Part shown: in pieces, positions 25,508-34,834 of the stretch
How positions within the stretch are numbered: the first letter of the stretch is position 1
Layout of the letters: every line of letters begins with the position of its first letter
Source: Amphritea opalescens
GTDB taxonomy: Bacteria > Pseudomonadota > Gammaproteobacteria > Pseudomonadales > Balneatricaceae
Reading direction: 5' to 3'
Length of the DNA stretch: 64,000 nucleotides
NCBI RefSeq assembly: GCF_003957515.1
Contig: NZ_RQXW01000002.1
Coordinates: forward strand, 62,001 to 126,000
Position numbers and translations under genes: made by a program
The notes under the pieces: generated by a model
Databases searched by the model: none
Told to the model about the DNA's origin: nothing
What the model saw: only the letters and a program-made list of their open reading frames with translations

Positions 25508-28240
25508 TTATACGGTTGTTAGCGCTGTGCTCTCGAGGATGGTATCGATCGGCACTGGGCGGCTGATCGCATAACCCTGCGCATAATCTACGCCCATTGT
25601 TTTAAGGCGCTCCATCATAGCGTCTGTTTCAACAAACTCCGCGATGGTTTCCATCCCCATAATATGACCGACTTCATTGATAGAGCGAACCATCGCTTCG
25701 TCAATGGGGTCGATCAGTATATTACGCACGAACATACCATCGATTTTAAGCAGATCGACGGGCAAGTTTTTCAGGTAAGCAAATGAGGATAAGCCGCTAC
25801 CGAAGTCATCTAGGGCGAAGCGGCAGCCGAGATTTTTCAGCGAGCGGATAAATATCTGAGCATTTTTGAGGTTGGCAATCGCCGCGGTTTCGGTGATTTC
25901 AAATTTGATCATATGGGCCGGTACTGGGCCTTGCTGAATACTGCGGATAATAAAGCCGAGTAGGGCATCATCACCCAGAGACTGCCCTGAGAGGTTGATC
26001 GCTAGGCTTGAGATATGCTCAAGGTTATCAATGTTTTTAGCCATCCACTGTAGGCTGTTGCGGATAACCCAACGGTCGATCTGTGGTGCGATATTGTAAC
26101 GTTCTGCTGCCGGGAGAAAGGCGTCTGGCGCGATGATTTCACCTTGCTCAGATAACAAGCGCAACAGTATCTCGTAGCCTATTTTTTGCTCTTTTTGGAG
26201 TGGCACAATCGGTTGGGCATAGAGTCTAAACGCGTTCTCATCGAGCGCCCGATGGATCTCGCTGGCCCACTGGATATAACCTTTACGAATGAGTTGTTGT
26301 TCATCTTGGTCATTGTAAATATGAATGCGGTTACGTCCGGCATCTTTAGCGGTATAGCAGGCGGTATCAACATCCTGTAAGGCGCCTACAGCACTGTCGG
26401 TATTCTGATCGATAATGGTAAGGCCAGCGCTGATTTCGACGGTAAAATTATGATCTTCCCACTGAAAACGGAACTGTTTAAGGTCGGTCATAATCACTTG
26501 GATGATATGTTCTGCACGGGCTAGACTGGCATTTTTTAGCAGCAGTAAAAACTCATCCCCACCGGGGCGGGCGAATATGTCATGGCTGCGCAGTTTGTCC
26601 CTGATCAGGTTGCTGAGCTGGCGTAACATATCATCCCCAGCCATATGGCCGCAGGTATCATTAATGATTTTAAATTGATCAATATCGATAAAACAGAGCA
26701 CATGGTGGGAGTGATGTTGATGCGCATGCTCGATTGTTTGCGCCAGCTCATTTTCAAATTGCTGGCGGTTTAACAGGCCGGTCAGAGGGTCATGGGTTGT
26801 TTGGAAATCGATCTCGTCAGAGATTCGGCGCGCTTCTGTTACATCTTCTTGCAAGGCCACAAAGTGGGTGATTTGGCCCAGATTATTGGTGATCGGTGAG
26901 ATGATCTCTTCGGTCCAGTATAGTTCGCCGGATTTCTTCTTATTATGGAACACGCCTCGCCATTCCTGCCCCGACAGCAAAGTTTTCCACAGGTCATGAT
27001 AAACCTCTTTGGAGGTTTCACCTGAGTTGAGCAAGCGGGAGGTTTTCCCCATGACTTCATCGGCGGTATAGCCGGTTATATCGGTAAAGCGAGGGTTAAC
27101 ATATTCAATATTGCCGTTAAGATCTGTTATCACAACAGCACTTGGACTTTGTTCTACGGCTCGGGATAGTTTTTTCAGGGTGTCGGTGGTCGCTTGTTGT
27201 TCGGTAACATCATTGAAGACTCCGACCCCACCATTAAGCACCCCCATTTTATCTCGTAGTGGAACAAACTCGGCGATGAGGTGCATTGAACGATGACCCA
27301 TAATTGAGACATAGGGGCCTTCGAAATAGCCGACATCACCCTGTAGAGACTCGTTAAGGGCGTCGATAACGTCCTCATTAGTGAGTTTTTCCAGAAGGTT
27401 TATGCCAACAATACTATCGCTTGGTGCTCCGATAATATCGGTAAAGCGCTGGTTGATCATTGAGATAGTGCCGTGCTGGTCGTAATGGAAAAAGCCAACC
27501 GGTGAGTGTTCGATGATCGACGAGAGGAACGCTTTACTGCTATGCAGCTCTTCAGTGCGTTCGCGCACACTGGCTTCAAGGTCTTTGGCCCAGCGGCGCT
27601 GTGCAGAGGAGAAGGTCCATAGAATCGGCAGCAGGAATAACAAAAAGATAACCGTCACGCCTATCTGTTGTATTAACCGTTGATTTAACTGGGTTTGAAT
27701 CTGACTAATTTCAATGTCGGCCGCCGTGATGTACTGCAAACCATCCGGCGAGGTGCGAGGAATAAAAACGCTACGGAAATGTCCCCAAGCGTCCGTTATC
27801 TCTAAAAATCGTTGTTTTTGATCGGCAAATACCAGGTTTATTCGCGGATCTGCATCATCATAGGGTAAAAAGTAATTGTATAGATTCTTGCCCGCCTGAA
27901 GTTCAGTGACCGTGCTGCTAGAGCTAGTAAAAAAGATGGTGTCATCTTCTTTGATGAGGGTATAGACGTAGATGATGTTGCTGCTGCGAACAAAACGAGA
28001 GAGCTTTAGAGTATTGTCGAGATCCTCTTCCGGCATCACATCGCCAGGCTGCATACCCTTATGATGAAAGTGTTTGGGTAATATTAGCGGTGTTGCGACG
28101 GCACTACTGATCAAATCATTATCAATTTGTTGGTAGATTCGCTCATGTTCGTGGGAGTAATCCCAGACAACATAGAGTACGACCCAGACAATATATATCA
28201 GGACGGCGAGGTACACTTTGTTGGTCGTTTTAAAGGTCAT
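25508..28240 (-). CDS. Membrane PAS-PAS-GGDEF-EAL cyclic-di-GMP protein
   Basis: The 910-residue protein has an N-terminal membrane helix (VYLAVLIYIVWVVLYVVW), a periplasmic sensor region to about 200 and a second helix (IGVTVIFLLFLLPILWTF). Two PAS domains follow, the second with ITGYTADEVMGKTSRLLNSGE near 385. GGDEF reads FARPGGDEFLLLL, an intact cyclase motif, near 560. EAL reads YEILLRLLSEQGE with the catalytic Glu kept, plus DDFGSGLSSFAYLKNLPVDLLKID near 835. It may make or break c-di-GMP in response to an outside signal. The start is uncertain: the frame is open to an ATG at 28327 with a weak ribosome site; 28240 leads directly into the helix. It is convergent with cpxA. Confidence 0.9.
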   Translation of the reverse strand: MTFKTTNKVYLAVLIYIVWVVLYVVWDYSHEHERIYQQIDNDLISSAVATPLILPKHFHHKGMQPGDVMPEEDLDNTLKLSRFVRSSNIIYVYTLIKEDDTIFFTSSSSTVTELQAGKNLYNYFLPYDDADPRINLVFADQKQRFLEITDAWGHFRSVFIPRTSPDGLQYITAADIEISQIQTQLNQRLIQQIGVTVIFLLFLLPILWTFSSAQRRWAKDLEASVRERTEELHSSKAFLSSIIEHSPVGFFHYDQHGTISMINQRFTDIIGAPSDSIVGINLLEKLTNEDVIDALNESLQGDVGYFEGPYVSIMGHRSMHLIAEFVPLRDKMGVLNGGVGVFNDVTEQQATTDTLKKLSRAVEQSPSAVVITDLNGNIEYVNPRFTDITGYTADEVMGKTSRLLNSGETSKEVYHDLWKTLLSGQEWRGVFHNKKKSGELYWTEEIISPITNNLGQITHFVALQEDVTEARRISDEIDFQTTHDPLTGLLNRQQFENELAQTIEHAHQHHSHHVLCFIDIDQFKIINDTCGHMAGDDMLRQLSNLIRDKLRSHDIFARPGGDEFLLLLKNASLARAEHIIQVIMTDLKQFRFQWEDHNFTVEISAGLTIIDQNTDSAVGALQDVDTACYTAKDAGRNRIHIYNDQDEQQLIRKGYIQWASEIHRALDENAFRLYAQPIVPLQKEQKIGYEILLRLLSEQGEIIAPDAFLPAAERYNIAPQIDRWVIRNSLQWMAKNIDNLEHISSLAINLSGQSLGDDALLGFIIRSIQQGPVPAHMIKFEITETAAIANLKNAQIFIRSLKNLGCRFALDDFGSGLSSFAYLKNLPVDLLKIDGMFVRNILIDPIDEAMVRSINEVGHIMGMETIAEFVETDAMMERLKTMGVDYAQGYAISRPVPIDTILESTALTTV

Positions 28241-28515
28241 GATTGGAGTATAGGTACTATTGCAACAAAAGTTTTGGTTCTTCTGCCTGAAACGGGTATG
28301 TATACCTAAATGATAGCTGTCTTGCATGCGTTCACTCGTCTTTCAGACGGCTGCTGTAGAGCTGGTTGTATTGGGCGTAGAAACGGTTGTGGTGGAATGA
28401 GGCTAGGTTCTTGCTCAGTGATTGATTTAAACGGATAGGTTTAGGTGATGAATATAAAAAAGGCGCCCAACGAGTGTCGGCGCCTTTATCGATTTAAGCC
28501 ATATTATGCCGCGAC
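28241..28515. other. Intergenic region between the GGDEF-EAL gene and glnK
   Basis: The gap holds the upstream DNA of the GGDEF-EAL gene, possibly including a 29-codon N-terminal extension of it, and the terminator of the second glnK at 28456-28488. I see nothing else in it. Confidence 0.5.
28456..28488 (-). terminator. Rho-independent terminator of the glnK-amtB-glnK unit
   Basis: On the minus strand a 9-bp stem (AAAGGCGCC/GGCGCCTTT) with an 11-base loop is followed by a U-run. It lies 28 bases past the stop of the second P-II gene. Confidence 0.85.
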
Positions 28516-28857
<342 letters not shown>

Positions 28858-28971
28858 TTATATCCTCGCTTGGATCTGTTGTTCTGACAGGGTATTCCTG
28901 CAGGCCTCAGACGGTTGGAGATCAATCTTGAGCCTAGTATACCCAGAATCAATAAGTTAATAAAACGTCAG

Positions 28972-28993
28972 AAGGGGAGCCGAAGCTCCCCTT
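28972..28993 (-). terminator. Stable UUCG-loop hairpin between amtB and second glnK
   Basis: In the minus-strand transcript a perfect 9-bp stem (AAGGGGAGC and complement) closes on a UUCG tetraloop, 34 bases after amtB. There is no immediate U-tract; a TTTTATT comes 6 bases later. It may partially terminate, so the second glnK would be made at lower level, or stabilise the amtB messenger. Confidence 0.6.
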
Positions 28994-29026
28994 ATACCGT
29001 ATTGTTTTTATTTTCGACCGTCGGTT

Positions 29027-30286
29027 TTATTTACCGTTGGTAAATTCAGGGTAAGCTTCCATACCGCATTCAGCGATATCGACACCTTCGTATTCTTCTT
29101 CTTCAGTCACACGCAGACCGATAACGGCTTTGATGATGGCCCAAACGATCAGGCTGGTACCGAATACCCAGACAAAGATAGTAGCTGCGCCGATCAACTG
29201 ACCGCTGAAGCTTGAATCGCCATTGGTGACAGGTACTAGCATCAGACCCAGTAGACCACAAACACCGTGAACAGAGATGGCACCTACAGGATCATCGATG
29301 CGCAGTTTATCCAGAGTAATGATAGCGAAGACAACCAATACACCACCGATCGCGCCAAATAAGGTTGCTTGCAGTGCGGTTGGGGTAGAAGGCTCAGCGG
29401 TGATAGCGACGAGACCGGCCAACGCGCCGTTCAGTAGCATAGTCAAATCTGCTTTACCGAACAGTAGGCGAGCGGTAATCAGTGCTGCGATAGCACCACC
29501 GGCAGCAGCCGTATTGGTGTTTAGGAATACCATGGCAACAGAGTGTGCACTAGCGACATCACCGAGTTTCAGTACAGAACCACCGTTGAAACCGAACCAG
29601 CCCATCCACAGAATGAATGTACCCAGGGTGGCTAATGGTAGGTTGGCACCAGGGATAGCACTCACACCGTTAGCAGTATATTTGCCTTTACGAGCGCCTA
29701 GCAGTAGGACACCTGCAAGCGCTGCAGCAGCACCGGCCATGTGAACGATACCAGAACCGGCAAAGTCAGAGAAACCAAGGTCACCTAGGTTGTACATGCC
29801 GAAAACGTCATCGCCGTTCCAAGTCCATGCACCTTCCATTGGGTAGATGATACCGGTCATAACAACCGCAAAAGCAAGGAAAGCCCAAAGCTTCATACGT
29901 TCTGCAACGGCACCAGAGACGATAGACATTGCCGTAGCAACAAATACCACTTGGAAGAAGAAGTCAGATGCGCCGGAGTATACAGAACCACCGTCGAAGC
30001 CTTCTTCAGCTGAATCAGCCAGCACCTGAGCAACATCAACTTCTTCGATGCCGCTAAGGAAGATGCCGCCACCGTACATCACTTCATAACCGCAGATCAG
30101 ATACATGATCGACGCGATTGCAAACAAGGCAACGTTTTTCGTCAGGATCTCAGTGGTGTTTTTCGCACGCACCAGACCTGCTTCTAGCATGGCGAAACCT
30201 GCCGCCATCCACATAACTAATGCACCACACACCAAGAAATAAAAGGTGTCCATTGCATATTGTAATTCAAAAATTTGGTTTTCCAT
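29027..30286 (-). CDS. amtB: Ammonium transporter AmtB
   Basis: The 419-residue membrane protein has eleven to twelve helices and opens with FYFLVCGALVMWMAAGFAMLEAGLVRAKN, the family signature. DFAGSGIVHMAGAAAALAG near 180 holds the first pore His; the second His is in ISVHGVCGLLGLM near 335. WMGWFGFNGGS lies near 230. It lets ammonium across the inner membrane and is gated by P-II proteins. The ATG at 30286 follows GGGGGAAG; the GTG just before is too close to it. It lies between two glnK genes, all in one direction. Confidence 0.97.
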   Translation of the reverse strand: MENQIFELQYAMDTFYFLVCGALVMWMAAGFAMLEAGLVRAKNTTEILTKNVALFAIASIMYLICGYEVMYGGGIFLSGIEEVDVAQVLADSAEEGFDGGSVYSGASDFFFQVVFVATAMSIVSGAVAERMKLWAFLAFAVVMTGIIYPMEGAWTWNGDDVFGMYNLGDLGFSDFAGSGIVHMAGAAAALAGVLLLGARKGKYTANGVSAIPGANLPLATLGTFILWMGWFGFNGGSVLKLGDVASAHSVAMVFLNTNTAAAGGAIAALITARLLFGKADLTMLLNGALAGLVAITAEPSTPTALQATLFGAIGGVLVVFAIITLDKLRIDDPVGAISVHGVCGLLGLMLVPVTNGDSSFSGQLIGAATIFVWVFGTSLIVWAIIKAVIGLRVTEEEEYEGVDIAECGMEAYPEFTNGK

Positions 30287-30339
30287 CACTTCCCCCTGAA
30301 GCCTATGCTTAGAGTTGTTTTCGGTTGTAAAAAGGTTGC

Positions 30340-30693
<354 letters not shown>

Positions 30694-30762
30694 CTAAGTA
30701 AAACTGTTTTTAAAGAGCTGTATTGGTTATCAACACAGGAATAAACGGTATGGCTCATACAA

Positions 30763-30778
30763 AGCATTGGACGTGCCA
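30763..30778 (-). promoter_or_regulatory. Sigma-54 promoter of glnK-amtB
   Basis: Read on the minus strand, TGGCACG-TCCA-ATGCT matches the -24/-12 consensus (TGGCACG-N4-TTGCW) except for one base. GG and GC are exactly ten bases apart. It gives a leader of about 75 bases before glnK. Confidence 0.8.
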
Positions 30779-30877
30779 TAAAATTAAATATCATTTAAAA
30801 ACAGTAGGTTATTTTGTTTATTGGCAGATTCTTTCTTTTTATAAGGGGGATTAGGGCTTTTGTTGATAAATAACTGG

Positions 30878-30911
30878 TGCACAATTGTTGTGCAGGCGCC
30901 TTTTTGGTGCG
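30878..30911. promoter_or_regulatory. Two NtrC-type enhancer sites
   Basis: TGCAC-N7-GTGCA (30878-30894) is a perfect inverted repeat of the NtrC type, and GCGCC-TTTTT-GGTGC (30896-30910) is a second, adjacent one. They lie about 110-140 bases upstream of the sigma-54 promoter, a usual distance for NtrC enhancers. Confidence 0.75.
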
Positions 30912-31016
30912 TTTTGTGTGAGGCGAAGATTAATAACCGATGTGAATCGGCTAATTTTCCTTTTATTGTTATAGTGTTATGAAAATAGTTAGCCAATATC
31001 ATTGGAAAGATGAGAT

Positions 31017-31277
31017 ATGATTAATCATAAAATACTAGAGGGTATCAGCGGGCAGATCGGGCAGTTATTTGAACAAACTCGGCACCGCTCGGTAGAAACT
31101 GAACTACAGCAACAGATTAACGCCCTGTTACAGGGCGCTTTTAGTCGGATGGATCTGGTTACCCGAGAAGAGTTTGATGCCCAGAGTGCGGTATTAAGCC
31201 GAAGTCGGGCTAAACTAGAGCAGTTACAATTAGAGATTGAGCGGTTGGAACAGCAGGTTAACAAAGCCGGCGACTAA
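31017..31277 (+). CDS. ubiK: UbiK family ubiquinone-biosynthesis accessory protein
   Basis: The 86-residue protein is helical: an amphipathic N-terminal region, then VTREEFDAQSAVLSRSRAKLEQLQLEIERLEQQV (residues 45-80), a coiled coil. This is the YqiC/BMFP family, where UbiK helps the Ubi enzyme complex in aerobic ubiquinone synthesis. The ATG at 31017 has a weak GAAAGATGAG upstream. Its position between glnK-amtB and comM matches the Pseudomonas arrangement as I recall it. It is probably co-transcribed with the next gene, 56 bases away. Confidence 0.9.
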   Translation: MINHKILEGISGQIGQLFEQTRHRSVETELQQQINALLQGAFSRMDLVTREEFDAQSAVLSRSRAKLEQLQLEIERLEQQVNKAGD

Positions 31278-31333
31278 GCCGATACACACACCCGTTCAAA
31301 CAACTATTTCATCTTGCCGTTTAAGGAGTCTTT

Positions 31334-33250
31334 ATGCATCTGCCTATGTATGCCTGCATCCTGCCAGATCTGAGTTATCAGTTCGCGACTCAGGAGTACA
31401 CTGGCATGTTGGGTTGGCAGGGTGAGTTAAGTGGCGTGTCACTGTCGCAGGTGCATGCTGAAGAGAGCCTGTTTGAATTACAGCATGGCATGATGTTGGC
31501 TCGTTCTCAGGGGACGGCAACGTTGTCATGGCAGCCCTTTATTGAAGATAACAATCTATGGTTGCAGTTGGAGATTTGCTGGAATCCGGTGGCAGGTTTG
31601 TTCATTGTCAATGCGATGCGTACCGCACAGGCTGCCGGCCGGCAATTGGCGCAGCATCCTGAGCAGGGCCTGTTCGATTACACGCCTCAGGCGGTTATGT
31701 TGTTGGATGAGGATAACCGCATCTATCGCGTCAATGCGAGTTTCTCTGAGATCAGTGGTTATGCCTTTGAAGATGTGGCGGGGCAAGGGCCCGGTATCGT
31801 CACCAACCGCAATATTGCCGCCGAAATGTTTGACCATCTGTGGCAGCAGTTGATGTTAAGAGGCTACTGGGAAGGTGAGCTCTGGAACCGTCATAAGGAT
31901 GGCCATAGTTACCCCGCGTGGTATAGCTTGATGGCCCAGCGGGATGAAAGTGGCGAAATTGAAGGTTTTGTTGCGCAGTTTTCAGATATTAGCAGTGCCT
32001 ATGGTGATCCAAGCCGCTTTAATCATGCCAGCTATGATGCGCTGACGGGGTTGCCGGATGAACATATGTTATTGGAGCAACTTAATCAGCAGCTGCTACG
32101 CGATAGTTTAGGGCACCGAGGGCGAGGTCTAATATTGCTGCAGCTACAGACAGATGAGGCCGATCGGGAGCAATTGACGGCGGCGATTGGTGCGCGGCTG
32201 AGTGCGCAGGTGCGCGAGAGTGATCTGTTGGCGGTGGATCAGGAGCAAAATTTTGTGTTTGTCTTGGACGATTGCTCCGATGAGATGGTGCTTGAGCAGT
32301 TTGCCGAGCGTATCGCCGGTGTATTGCTGGAGCGAGCCGATACGGCGGAACAACCATTGCTGGGAGATTATGCGATGGGTGGCGTATTGGTCGAAGGCGG
32401 CAATATTAGTGCGGAGCTGATGCTTGATCGGGCTAGGCTAGTGCTGCGCACCCCCGATTGCCATAACGGTTTTCGCGTATATGATGTCGCGTTAGGGAGT
32501 GGTGCGGTTTTCAGTCGAGAAACCTTGGCTCAGGGGGTCTCCGATGGATGGCTGCAGTTGCGGTTTAACCCTGTTTATTCCTTGCAAGGGCACCACTTAG
32601 TGGCGGCGGAGGTATCGCTGGCGATGAATCATCCCACGCAGGGGATTCTAACGCCGGCTCAGTTTATCCCTCAGTTATCCCGTTATGGTCTGCTGGATGA
32701 GTACCATCAGCAACTTGAACAACAGTTGTTGCCGTTAATTATGGATTGGAATCGTTTTGAGCGGTTTCAGAACCTGAGCCTCCGATTGCAGGATGAAGAG
32801 CTGTTTTCTGCAGACGTGATCGCGCAATTAGTGCGGCAGATGGTGAAGGCTGGAATCCCTCCTCAGCGATTGATGATGAGTTTGCACTATGATCAGTTGC
32901 AGCTGTTTCCCGAAGAGGTGGAAGAGTTTAAAGCGTTGGGGGTGTTGATCTTATTGGATCCGCAGGGCCACTCTTTTGAGCGGCTTACCTCGCCGCTACT
33001 ACCCGACATGTTGCTCTTGAATGCGTCGCTGGTGGAACAGCAGATGCGCGATAGCCGTTATATCCGCGAGGTTGAGAAGCTTATCTCGGTCGCTCAGGAT
33101 AATGAGCTAGGAGTGATAGCGGAAGGGGTGCGTACAACGGGCCAGATGACGCGGCTAACTCGGCAGGGGTGTTTGCGGATGAGCGGTAAGTATGTCGGCT
33201 CGGATCTTACTATGAAACAACTGATTGAGCGTTTAGAGCAGGAACAATAA
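31334..33250 (+). CDS. PAS protein with degenerate GGDEF and EAL domains
   Basis: The 638-residue protein has no clear membrane segment. A PAS domain near 108-220 (LFDYTPQAVMLLDEDNRIYRVN, EISGYAFEDVAGQGPGI) is followed by a GGDEF-like domain opening with YDALTGLPDE near 235, whose signature site reads VDQEQNFVFVL. The EAL-like domain has AEVSLAM where EAL is expected near 435 and LLDPQGHSFERL in place of DDFGTG, so the metal ligands are lost. Both catalytic centres look dead, suggesting a c-di-GMP receptor or protein-interaction role. The start has AAGGAG five bases upstream. It lies between ubiK and comM. The reading frame is intact and long, so it is not a pseudogene. Confidence 0.85.
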   Translation: MHLPMYACILPDLSYQFATQEYTGMLGWQGELSGVSLSQVHAEESLFELQHGMMLARSQGTATLSWQPFIEDNNLWLQLEICWNPVAGLFIVNAMRTAQAAGRQLAQHPEQGLFDYTPQAVMLLDEDNRIYRVNASFSEISGYAFEDVAGQGPGIVTNRNIAAEMFDHLWQQLMLRGYWEGELWNRHKDGHSYPAWYSLMAQRDESGEIEGFVAQFSDISSAYGDPSRFNHASYDALTGLPDEHMLLEQLNQQLLRDSLGHRGRGLILLQLQTDEADREQLTAAIGARLSAQVRESDLLAVDQEQNFVFVLDDCSDEMVLEQFAERIAGVLLERADTAEQPLLGDYAMGGVLVEGGNISAELMLDRARLVLRTPDCHNGFRVYDVALGSGAVFSRETLAQGVSDGWLQLRFNPVYSLQGHHLVAAEVSLAMNHPTQGILTPAQFIPQLSRYGLLDEYHQQLEQQLLPLIMDWNRFERFQNLSLRLQDEELFSADVIAQLVRQMVKAGIPPQRLMMSLHYDQLQLFPEEVEEFKALGVLILLDPQGHSFERLTSPLLPDMLLLNASLVEQQMRDSRYIREVEKLISVAQDNELGVIAEGVRTTGQMTRLTRQGCLRMSGKYVGSDLTMKQLIERLEQEQ

Positions 33251-33334
33251 GCATACCCTTTGCCCTATTCGCAGAGGTAAATAAGCTATGCTGACTAGGT
33301 TATTAGAGATGATTTAACGATCCAAGGATGGATT

Positions 33335-34834
33335 ATGGCACTAGCAATTGTACACACCCGGGCACAGCTGGGTATTCAATCTCCACCGGTCGCGGTGGAG
33401 GTTCATCTATCGGGCGGTCTGCCCAGTTTTTCCATCGTTGGTATGCCAGAAACCGGTGTCAAAGAGAGTCGCGAACGGGTACGGAGTTCGCTGCTGAATT
33501 GCGGTTTTGAATTCCCTGCTCGACGCATTACAGTCAATCTCGCACCGGCGGATCTGCCCAAGGAGGGCGGGCGCTATGATCTCGCGATAGCGGTGGGTAT
33601 TTTGCTCGCCAGTGGGCAGTTACCCCAAGGCTGTGCCGAAGGCTATGAGTTTCTGGCTGAGCTAGCGCTATCGGGCGGTTTGCGTTCCGTTGCGGGGGTG
33701 TTGCCGGTCGCACTGGGTTGTCGGCAGGCGGGGCGAAGCCTGTTTCTGGCGACAGACAGTGTTCAGGAAGCGGGGTTAGTGACGGGGTTGCGTGTGTTTG
33801 CTGCTGGATCGCTACTAGAAGTGAGCAATCACTTAGCAGGTGCTAACCTGTTATCCGCAGCAACGGCATCTGATTGGCCGAACAGTGATGTCATTGAAGC
33901 GGATATGGCCGATGTTCGGGGGCAGTATCAAGCGAAGCGTGCGTTAGAGATTGCCGCTGGCGGTGGCCATAATTTACTGCTCTGCGGTCCGCCCGGCAGT
34001 GGTAAAAGTATGTTAGCGAGTCGGTTGCCCGGTATCTTGCCGCCGCTGATTGCCGATGAATTGTTGGATGTGGCTGCTATCTATTCGATTGCGGGGGTGA
34101 AAGATAGCCGGCTTTATACCGGTATTCGACCTTTTAGAACGCCGCATCATACCGCTTCGGCCGTTGCGCTGGTGGGCGGTGGCAGTAATCCTCGCCCCGG
34201 TGAGATCTCTTTGGCCCACCAAGGTGTATTGTTTCTTGATGAATTGCCCGAATATAGTCGCCAAGTGTTAGAAGTGATGCGCGAACCGCTAGAATCTGGA
34301 GTGATTAATATTTCCCGTGCCGCCTTGCAAGCCAGCTTCCCCGCTCGATTTCAGTTAGTGGCGGCGATGAACCCCTGTCCCTGTGGTTATCGGGGTGATC
34401 AGAGTGGTCGATGTCGCTGCACACCGGATCAGGTTCAGAGGTATCAGGCGCGGATATCGGGGCCGCTATTGGATCGGATCGATCTGCAGAGCTGGGTGCC
34501 AGGGTTAACACCTGAGCAGTTGATGGGGCCGGCTGAAACTAGTGAGCATAGTGCGGATATTCGTACGCGTGTGGTGCGTGCTCGAGATATTCAGCAGCAA
34601 CGGCAGGGCTGTATTAACGCTCAACTGGATGTGAATGGGTTAGAGCAGCATTGTCAGTTAGGTTCTGAGCAGGAGCAGTTGCTCATGCAAGCGATGAGCC
34701 GAATGGGGTTGTCTGCCCGGGCAACCCATCGCGTGTTAAAAGTCTCAAGAACCATTGCCGACCTGCAGGGCGAAGCAGATATCAGCAGTGCCGCACTGCT
34801 TGAGGCTATTGGGTTGCGGCGCTCTCCTCTTTGA
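33335..34834 (+). CDS. comM: YifB/ComM family AAA+ ATPase (Mg-chelatase-like)
   Basis: The 499-residue protein has the ComM N-terminal domain (GIQSPPVAVEVHLSGGLPSF, GMPETGVKESRERV; residues 10-50), the Walker A motif in CGPPGSGKSMLASRLPG near 218, Walker B in HQGVLFLDELPEY near 302, the zinc-type MNPCPCGYRGDQSGRC near 345 and the C-terminal lid with GLSARATHRVLKVSRTIADL. ComM is a hexameric helicase that helps branch migration in natural transformation; related YifB is widespread. The ATG at 33335 follows AAGGATGG. Its 3' end overlaps the convergent GGDEF-EAL gene by 29 bases. Confidence 0.94.
   Translation: MALAIVHTRAQLGIQSPPVAVEVHLSGGLPSFSIVGMPETGVKESRERVRSSLLNCGFEFPARRITVNLAPADLPKEGGRYDLAIAVGILLASGQLPQGCAEGYEFLAELALSGGLRSVAGVLPVALGCRQAGRSLFLATDSVQEAGLVTGLRVFAAGSLLEVSNHLAGANLLSAATASDWPNSDVIEADMADVRGQYQAKRALEIAAGGGHNLLLCGPPGSGKSMLASRLPGILPPLIADELLDVAAIYSIAGVKDSRLYTGIRPFRTPHHTASAVALVGGGSNPRPGEISLAHQGVLFLDELPEYSRQVLEVMREPLESGVINISRAALQASFPARFQLVAAMNPCPCGYRGDQSGRCRCTPDQVQRYQARISGPLLDRIDLQSWVPGLTPEQLMGPAETSEHSADIRTRVVRARDIQQQRQGCINAQLDVNGLEQHCQLGSEQEQLLMQAMSRMGLSARATHRVLKVSRTIADLQGEADISSAALLEAIGLRRSPL

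Noticed and set aside
30784..31002. 72-codon minus-strand frame between glnK and ubiK
   Set aside because: It covers the sigma-54 promoter flank and the NtrC-type sites and has no homology by eye.
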